Positions 42,172 through 53,372 of a DNA stretch of 64,000 nt are shown here, piece by piece (position 1 is the stretch's first letter; each line of letters opens with the position of its first letter). The stretch comes from Acidimicrobiales bacterium (GTDB lineage Bacteria > Actinomycetota > Acidimicrobiia > Acidimicrobiales > JAUJNH01). The DNA is taken from the NCBI GenBank assembly GCA_030448245.1, contig JAUJNH010000002.1, forward strand, positions 299,473 through 363,472. Reading direction: 5' to 3'. The notes below the pieces were generated by a model that ran no database searches, had not been told where the DNA came from, and saw nothing but the letters and a program-made list of their open reading frames with translations. A program made the translations under genes and the position numbers.

Positions 42172-43290
42172 ATGAGTGTGAGGTTCACCTGGGCGGAGGT
42201 CGACGCCGGGGCGATCACCCACAACGCCCGCGAGCTCACGAGGCTGGCCGGCCGGGCCCAGCTGCTCGCCGTGGTCAAGGCCTTCGGCTACGGGCACGGC
42301 GCGGCGGGGGCGGCCGAGGCCGCGCTGGCCGGCGGGGCGACGTGGCTCGGGGTCGCCCTGGTCGAGGAGGGCGAGGCGCTGCGTCGGGCGGGGATCACCG
42401 CTCCGCTGCTGGTGCTGTCGGAGCCCCGACCGTCGGCCATGCCCGCCGTCGTGGCGTCCGGCCTGCGGCCGACCATCTACACCGAGGAGGGGGTCGACGC
42501 CGCCGCCAGGGCGGCGGCCGGGCTGCCCTCGCCGCTGCGGGTGCACGTGAAGGTGGACACGGGGATGCACCGGGTGGGAGCCACCCCGGACGCCGCCGTC
42601 CGGCTGGCGCAGGCGGTGGCCGAGCGCCCGGAGCTGCACTTCGAGGGCCTGTTCACCCACTTCGCGGTGGCCGACCAGCCCGAGCTGGCCGAGCACACCG
42701 CCGCCCAGGTGGCGAGCCTGCGCCAGGTGGCCGCCAGCCTGGCCGGGCTCGGGGTGCGGCCCGACCTGCTCCACGCCGCCAACTCGGCCGGGCTCCTGGC
42801 CCATCCCGATGCCCGCCTCGACCTCGTGCGCTGCGGCATCGCCCTCTACGGCCTGGCGCCGGCGCCGGCGCTGGCCGGCGTGGTGGACCTCCGCCCCGCC
42901 CTGTCGCTGAAGGCCGAGGTGTCGTTCGTGAAGCCGCTGGCCGCCGGGGAGGCTGCGTCCTACGGCCTGTGCTGGGCGGCGCCGGCCGACACCGTCGTGG
43001 CCACCGTCCCCATCGGCTACGCCGACGGCGTGCCCCGCAGCTACGGCGTCCGGGGCGGCCGGGTGCTGATCGGCGGCCGGCGCTGCCCGGTGGTCGGGAC
43101 CGTGACCATGGACCAGCTGCTGGTCGACTGCGGGCAGGAGAGCCCGGTCGAACGGGGCGACGAGTGCGTGCTGATCGGCCGGCAGGGCGATGAGGAGGTC
43201 ACCGCCTGGGAGTGGGCCGAGCGGGTGGGCACCATCGCCTACGAGGTGGTGTGCGGCCTGTCGTCGCGCGTGCCCCGGCTGTGGTCCTAG
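42172..43290 (+). CDS. alr: Alanine racemase
   Basis: Alr supplies D-alanine for peptidoglycan. The PLP lysine is K36 in AVVKAFGYGHG (the family usually has Ala-Asx at the AF position). The catalytic Tyr region GYADGVPRSYGVRG and the C-terminal VVGTVTMDQLLVDC are present. The 372-aa length is normal. ATG 42172 follows GGCGGGAAGC; a GTG two codons later is possible. Its stop TAG is also the first three bases of a TAGCGT box 11 nt before tsaE. Confidence 0.95.
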   Translation: MSVRFTWAEVDAGAITHNARELTRLAGRAQLLAVVKAFGYGHGAAGAAEAALAGGATWLGVALVEEGEALRRAGITAPLLVLSEPRPSAMPAVVASGLRPTIYTEEGVDAAARAAAGLPSPLRVHVKVDTGMHRVGATPDAAVRLAQAVAERPELHFEGLFTHFAVADQPELAEHTAAQVASLRQVAASLAGLGVRPDLLHAANSAGLLAHPDARLDLVRCGIALYGLAPAPALAGVVDLRPALSLKAEVSFVKPLAAGEAASYGLCWAAPADTVVATVPIGYADGVPRSYGVRGGRVLIGGRRCPVVGTVTMDQLLVDCGQESPVERGDECVLIGRQGDEEVTAWEWAERVGTIAYEVVCGLSSRVPRLWS

Positions 43291-43304
43291 CGTGGCTCAC
43301 CCGA

Positions 43305-43811
43305 ATGGTCGCCTCGCCGCCGGTCACGGCATCGTCCGACTCGCCGGGGCGCACCCGGTCGCTGGGGGCGGCCCTCGCCGCCCACCTGCAGCCGGGCGAC
43401 GTGGTGCTCGTGTCGGGCGAGCTCGGGGCCGGCAAGACGGTGCTGGTGCAGGGCATGGCCGCGGCGCTGGGGGTCGTCGAGCCCGTCACCTCGCCCACCT
43501 TCGCCCTGCTCCACGAGCACCAGGGGACACGGCTGCGCCTCCTCCACGCCGACGCGTGGCGCCTGTCGTCGCCGGCCGAGGCGGTCGACCTGGCGCTCGC
43601 CGAGGAGGTGGGCGACGGGCGCACGGCCCTGGTGGTCGAGTGGGGCGAGCTGGCGGCGGCCGCCCTCCCGGGCGACCACCTGCGCATCCTCATCGAGCCC
43701 GGGCAGGGCGAGGAGGACCGCACGCTCCACCTGTTCCTCATGGGGCCCAGCTGGGAGGGCCGCCGGGACGTCCTGCTGGCTGGCCTCCCCACCGCGGGCG
43801 GCCCCGGGTGA
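43305..43811 (+). CDS. tsaE: tRNA t6A ADP/ATP-dependent subunit TsaE
   Basis: TsaE is the ATPase of the bacterial t6A37 tRNA modification complex with TsaB and TsaD. The Walker A motif GELGAGKT spans residues 38-45, followed by SPTFALLHEH and the later VVEWGE motif. I chose ATG 43305 because it gives a usual-length product (168 aa); a GTG one codon later is equivalent. The stop overlaps the tsaB GTG. Confidence 0.93.
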   Translation: MVASPPVTASSDSPGRTRSLGAALAAHLQPGDVVLVSGELGAGKTVLVQGMAAALGVVEPVTSPTFALLHEHQGTRLRLLHADAWRLSSPAEAVDLALAEEVGDGRTALVVEWGELAAAALPGDHLRILIEPGQGEEDRTLHLFLMGPSWEGRRDVLLAGLPTAGGPG

Positions 43812-44494
43812 CGCTGCTCCTCGCCATCGAGACCGCCACGCCCCGCTGCTCGGTGGCCGTGGGCCACGAGGGAGGGCTGCTGGCGTCGTTCTCGGTCGAC
43901 CGCGACCGGCGCCACGTCGAGGCGCTGGCGCCGGCGGTCGCCGAGATCAGCCGCGCCGCCGGGGTGGTCCTCGGCGACCTCGACGGCGTCGCCGTCGACG
44001 TCGGTCCGGGCCTGTTCACCGGCATGCGCGTGGGCATCGCCACCGCTCAGGCCCTGGGTGTGGCGCTGGGGATCGGGTTGCACCCGGTGCGGTCCCTCGA
44101 CGTGCTGGCCCACCCCTTCCGTCACGCCGGCTGCCCGGTGGCGTCGGTGGTCGACGCCAGGCGGGGTGAGGTCTTCCGCTCGCTCCACCAGGCCGGTGCC
44201 GAGGTCGTCCCGCCGGGCTGCTCCACCCCTTCGGCGCTGGCCGCCGAGCTGGCCGAGCTCGGTCGCTGCCTTGCGGTGGGCGACGGCGCCGAGCGCCACC
44301 GGGCCCTGCTCGCCACCGTCGGCGGCGTCGAGGTGGTCGCGGCCATGCCGTCGGCCGAGTCGGCGCTCGAGCTGGCGCTGGCGGCGGTGGCGGCCGGCGC
44401 CGCCGCGCTCGACCCGGGCCAGGTCCAGGCGCTGTACCTGCGGGCGCCCGACGCCCGGGCCAACTTCGCCGTGCTGGCCGGAGGGCGCGGCTGA
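43808..44494 (+). CDS. tsaB: tRNA t6A scaffold protein TsaB
   Basis: TsaB is a paralogue of TsaD that scaffolds the t6A complex. GTG 43808 gives TLLLAIETATPRCSVAVGHEG. The ASKHA-like motif VDVGPGLFTGMRVGIATAQ is conserved. The 228-aa length is typical. It overlaps its neighbours on both sides (GTGA and TGATG), so tsaE-tsaB-rimI-tsaD is one tightly coupled unit. Confidence 0.94.
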   Translation: MTLLLAIETATPRCSVAVGHEGGLLASFSVDRDRRHVEALAPAVAEISRAAGVVLGDLDGVAVDVGPGLFTGMRVGIATAQALGVALGIGLHPVRSLDVLAHPFRHAGCPVASVVDARRGEVFRSLHQAGAEVVPPGCSTPSALAAELAELGRCLAVGDGAERHRALLATVGGVEVVAAMPSAESALELALAAVAAGAAALDPGQVQALYLRAPDARANFAVLAGGRG

Positions 44495-45060
44495 TGGCGG
44501 TCCGGCCCGAGGAGCAGCTGCCGCCGGCCGAGGACCTGGGGGTGCAGGTGGTTCCGATGCGGCGCCGCCACCTGCGCTCGGTCCTGCAGATCGAGGCCCA
44601 GGTGTACCCGAGGCCGTGGACGCTGGGGCTGTTCCTGTCCGAGCTGAACCTGCACGCGGCCCGGTCCTACTTCGTGGCCCGGGCCGAGGGCCGGGTGGTG
44701 GGCTACGGCGGCCTGATGTTCAGCCTCGAGGACGCCCACATCACCACCCTGGCCGTCGACCCCCGGTGGCAGCGCCGCAAGCTCGGCCAGCGCCTGATGG
44801 TGGTGCTGGCTCGTGAGGCCGTGCGTCGGGGGGCGAAGAACCTCACGCTCGAGGTGCGCGTCTCGAACGGGCCGGCCCAGGGCCTCTACCGCCGCTTCGG
44901 CCTGGCGCCGGCCGGGATACGCAAGGGCTACTACGTCGAGTCGGGCGAGGACGCCATCGTCATGTGGGCCCACGGGATCGACGACGAGGCGTACTCCGAC
45001 CGCCTCCGGCGGCTCTGGGCCGACATCCCCGGCCCCACCCTGGTCGAGCACCCCAGGTGA
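44494..45060 (+). CDS. rimI: Ribosomal-protein-alanine N-acetyltransferase
   Basis: A GNAT-fold acetyltransferase; in E. coli RimI acetylates the N-terminus of S18. The 188-aa protein has the acetyl-CoA loop region LAVDPRWQRRKLGQRLM and the C-terminal NGPAQGLYRRFGLAPAGIRKGYY. About 25 residues precede the GNAT domain, more than the shortest RimI proteins. Its position between tsaB and tsaD is strongly conserved in actinobacteria and supports the assignment; substrate specificity is inferred. Confidence 0.9.
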   Translation: MAVRPEEQLPPAEDLGVQVVPMRRRHLRSVLQIEAQVYPRPWTLGLFLSELNLHAARSYFVARAEGRVVGYGGLMFSLEDAHITTLAVDPRWQRRKLGQRLMVVLAREAVRRGAKNLTLEVRVSNGPAQGLYRRFGLAPAGIRKGYYVESGEDAIVMWAHGIDDEAYSDRLRRLWADIPGPTLVEHPR

Positions 45061-46100
45061 GCGCCACGCCCCGGCTCCTGCTCGGCATCGAGACCAGCTG
45101 CGACGAGACGGCCGCCGCCGTGGTCGAGGACGGCCGCCGCACCCTGTCGTCGGTGGTCAGCAGCCAGGTCGAGCTGCACGCCGAGTTCGGGGGTGTGGTC
45201 CCCGAGATCGCCGGCCGGGCCCACCTGGCCCGCATCGTCCCGGTGGTGCGGGCCGCCCTGGCCGAGGCGGGCGTCGAGCGGCCGGCCCGGCAGCTGGCGG
45301 CCGTCGCCGCCACCACCGGCCCTGGCCTGGTCGGCGCCCTGCTGGTCGGGGTGGCGTCGGCAAAGGCGCTGGCCCTGGCCTGGGAGCTGCCCTTCGTCGG
45401 GGTCAACCACCTCGAGGGCCACCTCTACGCCTCGTTGCTCGAGGACCCGACCTTCGAGCCGCCCATGGTGGTGCTGCTCGTCTCCGGGGGTCACACGCTC
45501 CTCGTCCACGTGGCCGCCCCGGGCCGGTACCGGCTGCTCGGGCGGACCATCGACGACGCCGCGGGCGAGGCGTATGACAAAGTCGCCCGCATGTTGGGTC
45601 TCGGCTATCCCGGCGGCCCTCCACTGGACCGGCTGGCCGCCATCGGTGACCCGGGCATCGTGCGCTTCCCGCGGGGCCTGGCCGACGAGCCCGGCTGCGA
45701 CCTCTCCTTCAGCGGGCTGAAGACGAGCGTGCTGCGGTGGGTGCGGGCCCACCCCGAGGCGGCCGTGGCCGACGTCGCCGCCGCCTTCCAGGAGGCCGTG
45801 GTCGACGTGCTGGCCCTGAAGCTGCGGCGGGCGGCTGCCCTGGTGCACGCCCCAGCGGTGTGCTTGGCCGGCGGGGTGGCCGCCAACTCGGCCCTGCGGG
45901 CCCGGGTCGCAGCCGACGCCGAGGCCGACGGCCGCCGCTGCTTCCTGCCGAGCCGGGCCATGTGCACCGACAACGCAGCGATGGTGGCGGCGGCGGGGTG
46001 GTGGCGCTGGCGGGCCGACGGGGCCACCCCCCTCGACGCCCCGGCCGATCCCAACCTGCGCCTGCGCTTCGAGGCCGAACCCGTCGGGGCGGCCCGGTGA
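45057..46100 (+). CDS. tsaD: tRNA N6-threonylcarbamoyladenosine transferase
   Basis: TsaD transfers the threonylcarbamoyl group to A37 of ANN-decoding tRNAs. GTG 45057 overlaps the rimI stop and gives LLGIETSCDETAAAVVEDG. The metal-binding histidines are H118 and H122 in NHLEGHLYAS. Other signatures are ATTGPGLVGALLVG, GGHTLL, DDAAGEAYDKVARMLGLGYPGG (in two blocks) and CLAGGVAANSALR. The 347-aa length is typical. Confidence 0.97.
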   Translation: MSATPRLLLGIETSCDETAAAVVEDGRRTLSSVVSSQVELHAEFGGVVPEIAGRAHLARIVPVVRAALAEAGVERPARQLAAVAATTGPGLVGALLVGVASAKALALAWELPFVGVNHLEGHLYASLLEDPTFEPPMVVLLVSGGHTLLVHVAAPGRYRLLGRTIDDAAGEAYDKVARMLGLGYPGGPPLDRLAAIGDPGIVRFPRGLADEPGCDLSFSGLKTSVLRWVRAHPEAAVADVAAAFQEAVVDVLALKLRRAAALVHAPAVCLAGGVAANSALRARVAADAEADGRRCFLPSRAMCTDNAAMVAAAGWWRWRADGATPLDAPADPNLRLRFEAEPVGAAR

Positions 46101-46285
46101 CCCCGCTCTGGCGGTCCCTCAGCGCGGTGGCGGCGCTGGTCGCCGGGTTCACCATCCCCATCCTCCTGCTGGTCGTCTACTTCGGCGTGAAGGAGATGGG
46201 CCCCATCGCGGTCACGGGTCTGATCGCCCTGTCGGGCGCGGTGACGGTGCTCTACCTGGTGGCCTCTGGTCGCTTGCGGTTCTGA
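46097..46285 (+). CDS. Small two-helix membrane protein
   Basis: A 62-aa protein starting at GTG 46097, overlapping the tsaD stop. Hydrophobic segments at about residues 8-28 (SAVAALVAGFTIPILLLVVY) and 36-56 (AVTGLIALSGAVTVLYLV) should span the membrane, joined by a short loop KEMGP. It ends RLRF, suggesting the C-terminus is cytoplasmic. I do not recognise a family. Coupling to the t6A unit does not reveal a role. Confidence 0.65.
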   Translation: MTPLWRSLSAVAALVAGFTIPILLLVVYFGVKEMGPIAVTGLIALSGAVTVLYLVASGRLRF

Positions 46286-46302
46286 GCCGAAGGGCCTACG
46301 GT
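46274..46302 (+). promoter_or_regulatory. groES-groEL promoter
   Basis: TTGCGG (46274-46279) and TACGGT (46297-46302) are 17 nt apart. The -35 lies in the end of the preceding small gene. Initiation near 46309 falls inside the CIRCE operator. Confidence 0.7.
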
Positions 46303-46328
46303 TAGCACTCGCCTGTCGAGAGTGCTAG
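46302..46328 (+). promoter_or_regulatory. CIRCE operator (HrcA site)
   Basis: TTAGCACTC, 9 nt, GAGTGCTAG matches the CIRCE inverted repeat (TTAGCACTC-N9-GAGTGCTAA) at 17 of 18 arm positions. HrcA bound here would cover the transcription start and repress groES-groEL until heat or misfolded protein titrates GroEL. A further GAGTGCTAG half-site lies at 46343-46351. Confidence 0.93.
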
Positions 46329-46376
46329 CAAGCACCCGACCAGAGTGCTAGTCAGCTTGCCTATGGAGGATTCGAC

Positions 46377-48337
<1,961 letters not shown>

Positions 48338-48366
48338 GAAAGCGCCCACGGCGCAACACCCGCGAA

Positions 48367-48392
48367 GGAGGCCGGCGGCAACGCCGGCCTCC
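48367..48392 (+). terminator. groESL terminator
   Basis: GGAGGCCGGCG (48367-48377) and CGCCGGCCTCC (48382-48392) form a perfect 11-bp stem closed by a GCAA tetraloop, a very stable GNRA loop. Confidence 0.8.
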
Positions 48393-48406
48393 GGCGCGCC
48401 TGCGAG

Positions 48407-49921
<1,515 letters not shown>

Positions 49922-49948
49922 CCCGCCTCGCTCGATGGAGGACAGCCG

Positions 49949-50842
49949 ATGAGCGCCACCCCGACGGGGACGGCTGCCGCCCGTTGGGCCGAAGCCCTGG
50001 CCGCCTGGGCCGTGCCCCAGCACGTCCTCGACGCCGCTCCCGAGGGGCCGTGGCGCTTCCCGCCGTCGCTGTTCGCCTGGACGCCGGAGCGGGCGGCGGC
50101 CGAGCGGCCCCAGCTCACCCCCTCACGCCGGCGAGCCCTCGAGGCGCTCCCGGACGGCGGGTCGGTGCTGGACGTGGGTGCCGGGGGCGGCCGGGCCAGC
50201 CTGCCTCTGGCCCCTCCGGCCGGGCTGGTGGTCGCCGTCGACCCGAGCGCCGAGCTGCTGGCCGCCTTTTCCGATGCCGCCCACCGCGAGGGGGTGGCCC
50301 ACCGTCCGGTTCAGGGCCAGTGGCCGGACGTGGCCGGCGAGGTGGAGCCCCAGGACGTCGTGGTGTGCCACCACGTCGTCTACAACGTCGCCGACCTCGT
50401 GCCGTTCGCCCGGGCCCTCACCGAGCGCGCCCGCCGCCGGGTGGTGGTCGAGCTCACCGTCGAGCATCCGGCCTCGAACCTCAACCCGGCGTGGCGGGCC
50501 ATCCACGGCCTGGAACGGCCCACGTCGCCCACCGCCAGCGATGCGCTGGCCGTGTTCGAGGAGATGGGTCTGGCCGTGCGGTCGGAGCGGGCGGAGCGGG
50601 TGGTGGCGGGGGGGCCGGACCGGGCCGAGCTCGTGGCCTTCGCCCGGCGCCGCCTGTGCGTCGGCCCTGAGCGCGACGCCGAGATCGACGAGGTGCTCGG
50701 CCCGGACTTCGAGCGCCCCATCCGCCAGGTGGTGACGGCCTGGTGGGACGGGCAGGCGGGCCCCGCCGGGCCGTCGGCGTCGCCGGCGGAGCGCGAGGTC
50801 GACGCGGCGGTGGTCGGGCCCTACGGGACGTTCGAGGGCTGA
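49949..50842 (+). CDS. Class I SAM-dependent methyltransferase
   Basis: This 297-aa protein has a Rossmann-type methyltransferase domain. The SAM-binding motif I is VLDVGAGGGRASLPL near residue 72, the acidic end of strand 2 is VVAVDPSAELL, and DVVVCHHVVYNVADL is motif IV. The substrate cannot be inferred. It starts 27 nt after guaB with a good GGAGGACAGCCG ribosome binding site and may be cotranscribed with it. Its last 22 nt overlap the 3' end of the convergent DUF3052 gene. Confidence 0.8.
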   Translation: MSATPTGTAAARWAEALAAWAVPQHVLDAAPEGPWRFPPSLFAWTPERAAAERPQLTPSRRRALEALPDGGSVLDVGAGGGRASLPLAPPAGLVVAVDPSAELLAAFSDAAHREGVAHRPVQGQWPDVAGEVEPQDVVVCHHVVYNVADLVPFARALTERARRRVVVELTVEHPASNLNPAWRAIHGLERPTSPTASDALAVFEEMGLAVRSERAERVVAGGPDRAELVAFARRRLCVGPERDAEIDEVLGPDFERPIRQVVTAWWDGQAGPAGPSASPAEREVDAAVVGPYGTFEG

Positions 50843-51225
50843 CCCCGCAGCTCCCTGCGGACCACCAGCTTCAGGCCGCTCCACACCTCGTCGACCGCGC
50901 AGACCTTCACGTCCACCAGGCCGGTGGGCAGCACCACCTCGCGGATCACGTCCTCGGTGATGTCGGTCGGCACCTTCGACGCCCGCTTCGGCCAGCACAC
51001 CCACAGCGCCGCCCGCCGGCTCGCCGGCGGCCCGGAGGGCGGGAAGCCGGCGCTCGAGCGCCGCCCGCTCGGTGGTGAAGTACAGGACCACGTCGGCTGG
51101 CTCGGCAGGCGACGTCGGACGGGGATGCCGGGCAGGAGCCCGTCGGGCCCGCCCAGCTGCACGACCACGTGCCCGTCCTTGATGCCGAGCTTCTGGACCA
51201 GCGGCGTTCCGGAGTAGCCCGCCAC
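50821..51225 (-). CDS. DUF3052 family protein, middle out of frame
   Basis: The N-terminal part (AGYSGTPLVQKLGIKDGHVVVQ) and C-terminal part (KRASKVPTDITEDVIREVV to WSGLKLVVRR) are clear DUF3052, a small actinobacterial family of unknown function. Between them about 28 codons are in the wrong register. The expected VVLYFTTERAALERRLPALRAA appears in another minus frame at roughly 51091-51020. A base appears to be missing near 51099-51109 (CTGCCGAGCC) and a compensating change lies between 51005 and 51033. The frame stays open for 134 aa. Either the protein is altered or the sequence contains two errors. GTG 51225 lies 9 nt after a TATCGT box. Confidence 0.7.
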   Translation of the reverse strand: MAGYSGTPLVQKLGIKDGHVVVQLGGPDGLLPGIPVRRRLPSQPTWSCTSPPSGRRSSAGFPPSGPPASRRAALWVCWPKRASKVPTDITEDVIREVVLPTGLVDVKVCAVDEVWSGLKLVVRRELRGQPSNVP

Positions 51226-51234
51226 AAGCTCGCG

Positions 51235-51240
51235 ACGATA
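51235..51240 (-). promoter_or_regulatory. -10 box, leaderless start of DUF3052 gene
   Basis: TATCGT on the minus strand ends 9 nt before GTG 51225. Confidence 0.45.
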
Positions 51241-51257
51241 GGGCTGGTCCCCGCCCC

Positions 51258-52190
51258 TCAGGCCGGTGGACCGGTCGCTGCCGCCGTCATGCGGGCCTGG
51301 ACCACGAGCGTGACCACACCGGCCAGGACGAGGCCAACCACGTTGAGGGCGAGCTGCATGGCCGCACCCCCGACCTCGGACCACTCGCCGTAGGCCGTGG
51401 CCGCGCCGATGTTGCCCACGGCGGGGATCGTCGTGACCGACACGAGCACCCCGATGAGCGATGCGCTCCGGGCCTGGCTCAGCGACAGCATGCCGATGAT
51501 GCCGGCCAGGACGGCGACGACGGCGGCGATGCCGTCAGGCTTGGAGATGAACGCCGTCAGCTGCCGGCTGCCGATCTCGTAGCCGTCGGGCGCGATGCGG
51601 GTCAGCCGGAAGGCGACCGTGGCCACGTACGACGCCAGCGCTCCCACTGCGAGGCCAACGGCCAGCGTCGCCGCCGCGGCGGCGAACGCCTTCCGGCGCC
51701 GGCGGACGACGTTGATGCAGATGGCGGCCACGGGGCCGTACTCCGGGCCCACGACCATCGCCCCGACGATCAGGATCGGCGAGTCGAGCAGGATCCCGGC
51801 GGCGGCGATCATCGCGGCCACCGCCATGAACACGAGGAACGAGGGGGTGAGCATCGCCTCCTCGCGGGCGCGGAACTCGAGCTCCTCCCACACCAGCGCA
51901 TCGGCGCCGTAGCCCGGAGCGCTCTCCTCAGCGGTCTCGGCGGCGTCGGAGATGACCGTCTCGAGCGCGTCCACCACGATCGCACCGCGGTGGTGGACGC
52001 CCAGCTCCTGCAGCCACTCGACCACCTCGTTGACGGATTCCCGCACGACGTCGCACAGGACCAGCTCGCCCGCCGGCACGGTTGTCGCTTCGGGCAGGTG
52101 GACGAGGTGGGCCACTCCGGGAGTGTCACCGAGCCGGACCAGCACGTCCGGCAGCAGGTCGCAGGGGATGATCAGGCGGAGCTGCTGCAC
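51258..52190 (-). CDS. DUF389 family membrane protein
   Basis: The N-terminal soluble part (about 100 residues) includes PCDLLPDVLVRLGDTPGVAHL and GELVLCDVVRESVNEVVEWL. The membrane part has about six or seven hydrophobic segments, including the family hallmark LLDSPILIVGAMVVGPEYGPV. DUF389 proteins are of unknown function. I favour GTG 52190 (after AAGGCGG), which starts just before the first conserved strand LRLIIPC and gives 310 aa; the frame stays open to GTG 52268, adding 26 poorly conserved residues. It lies 32 nt upstream of the DUF3052 gene on the same strand, but that gene has its own -10 box. Confidence 0.82.
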   Translation of the reverse strand: MQQLRLIIPCDLLPDVLVRLGDTPGVAHLVHLPEATTVPAGELVLCDVVRESVNEVVEWLQELGVHHRGAIVVDALETVISDAAETAEESAPGYGADALVWEELEFRAREEAMLTPSFLVFMAVAAMIAAAGILLDSPILIVGAMVVGPEYGPVAAICINVVRRRRKAFAAAAATLAVGLAVGALASYVATVAFRLTRIAPDGYEIGSRQLTAFISKPDGIAAVVAVLAGIIGMLSLSQARSASLIGVLVSVTTIPAVGNIGAATAYGEWSEVGGAAMQLALNVVGLVLAGVVTLVVQARMTAAATGPPA

Positions 52191-52314
52191 GATCCGCCTT
52201 GCTGTGGTTGCTGCTCGTGCGAGCCCGGCCGGCGGGTCGGACCGGCCGACGATCGCATCACGCAGCACTCTTGCATGTCACCGCCGGGCGGGGCCGATGC
52301 GATCGGGGAGCATC

Positions 52315-52320
52315 TACGAT
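52315..52320 (+). promoter_or_regulatory. -10 box, near-leaderless start at 52331
   Basis: TACGAT ends 10 nt before ATG 52331. No ribosome binding site is present. Confidence 0.45.
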
Positions 52321-52330
52321 CGCCGCCGAC

Positions 52331-52588
52331 ATGGATCGTCCTCCTCCCGAGCCGGCCAAGCTGCTCAGCCAGTGGGAGGCCTGGGAGCGGGGCGACGAGC
52401 TGCCCGGGCGCACCATGGCGAACCTGAAGACCGGTGAGGCCCGCGTGCTGCTCGAGGCCGCCGGTGACGAGGCCGCCGAGCTGCTGGCGGCCTGGACCCG
52501 CTGGGAGAAGGGCCAGAGCGTCCCGGCCGAGGTGCTGAGCGCCCTCAAGGCGGGCGGGATGCGGGACTTCCTGGCCTCCCGCACCTGA
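52331..52588 (+). CDS. Small protein with internal WExGxxxP duplication
   Basis: An 85-aa soluble protein made of two related units of about 31 residues: LLSQWEAWERGDELPGRTM...LK.GEARVLLEA (residues 10-42) and LLAAWTRWEKGQSVPAEVL...LKAGGMRDFLAS (52-83). Shared positions include LL, the first W, W-E, G, P and LK.G. Both units appear helical and amphipathic. I do not recognise a named family. It is followed 9 nt later by the nudix gene and may be cotranscribed with it. Confidence 0.7.
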   Translation: MDRPPPEPAKLLSQWEAWERGDELPGRTMANLKTGEARVLLEAAGDEAAELLAAWTRWEKGQSVPAEVLSALKAGGMRDFLASRT

Positions 52589-52597
52589 GGCTGCACG

Positions 52598-53284
52598 GTG
52601 CCAGGAGGTGCCGCGCCCCAGGTGGTCCCCAGGCCGCCGGGCTGGCAGCCAGGTCCGTCGTCGCCCTGGTCGGCCCTCGGCGCCGCCGAGCGGGCCGGGC
52701 TCGACCTGGACCGCGTCCGCATGATGCTGCAAGCCGCCGCCGGGCCGCCGAGCGCCCCAGGCGTCGGGCCGCGAGAGCGCAGCGCGGCGGTGCTGGTGGC
52801 GCTGTTCGACGAGGCTGGCGAGGCCCACGTCGTGCTCACCCGCCGCGCCGCGACGATGCGCAGCCACCGGCACCAGGTGTCGTTCCCCGGTGGCCGGCTC
52901 GATCCGGGTGAGCGCCTCGACCAGGCCGCGCTGCGCGAGGCGGAGGAGGAGGTGGGCCTCGACCCGGCGTCGGTCGAGCTGCTCGGCCGGCTCCCGCCGT
53001 TCGAGGCGTTCGCCGGGCTGTCGACCATCACGCCGTTCGTCGGCGCCCTGCCAGCCCGTCCCCACCTGCGCCCCAACCCAGCCGAGGTGGAGCGCGCCTT
53101 TTCCGTACCCCTCGCAGCGCTGGTGGCCCCTGGCTGCCACTGGGAGGAGCGGTGGCCGCTCCCCGGCGGGGACCTCTACCCGATCCACTTCTTCGACCTG
53201 TCGCTCGACCTGGTCTGGGGGGCGACGGCCCGGATCCTCGTCTCGTTCCTGACCCGCCTCCTCGGTGTGCCCGACGTGCCCTGA
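52598..53284 (+). CDS. Nudix hydrolase, CoA pyrophosphatase-like
   Basis: The nudix box is GGRLDPGERLDQAALREAEEE-VGL (GX5EX7REUXEEXGU satisfied). The preceding VVLTRRAATMRSHRHQVSFPGG is the second signature of the NudL/CoA pyrophosphatase subfamily, which splits CoA into phosphopantetheine and 3',5'-ADP. The 228-aa frame begins at GTG 52598; roughly the first 40 residues (Pro/Gly-rich) are not conserved, so the true start could be later. Substrate is inferred from the subfamily motif only. Confidence 0.82.
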   Translation: MPGGAAPQVVPRPPGWQPGPSSPWSALGAAERAGLDLDRVRMMLQAAAGPPSAPGVGPRERSAAVLVALFDEAGEAHVVLTRRAATMRSHRHQVSFPGGRLDPGERLDQAALREAEEEVGLDPASVELLGRLPPFEAFAGLSTITPFVGALPARPHLRPNPAEVERAFSVPLAALVAPGCHWEERWPLPGGDLYPIHFFDLSLDLVWGATARILVSFLTRLLGVPDVP

Positions 53285-53372
53285 TCGCTGGGGCCTGGCC
53301 GCAGAGCCGCTCGACGTGGAGGCGCACGACCTGGCGGCGGTTCGACCGTCGGCCGCCCCCGAACCGTAGGCG

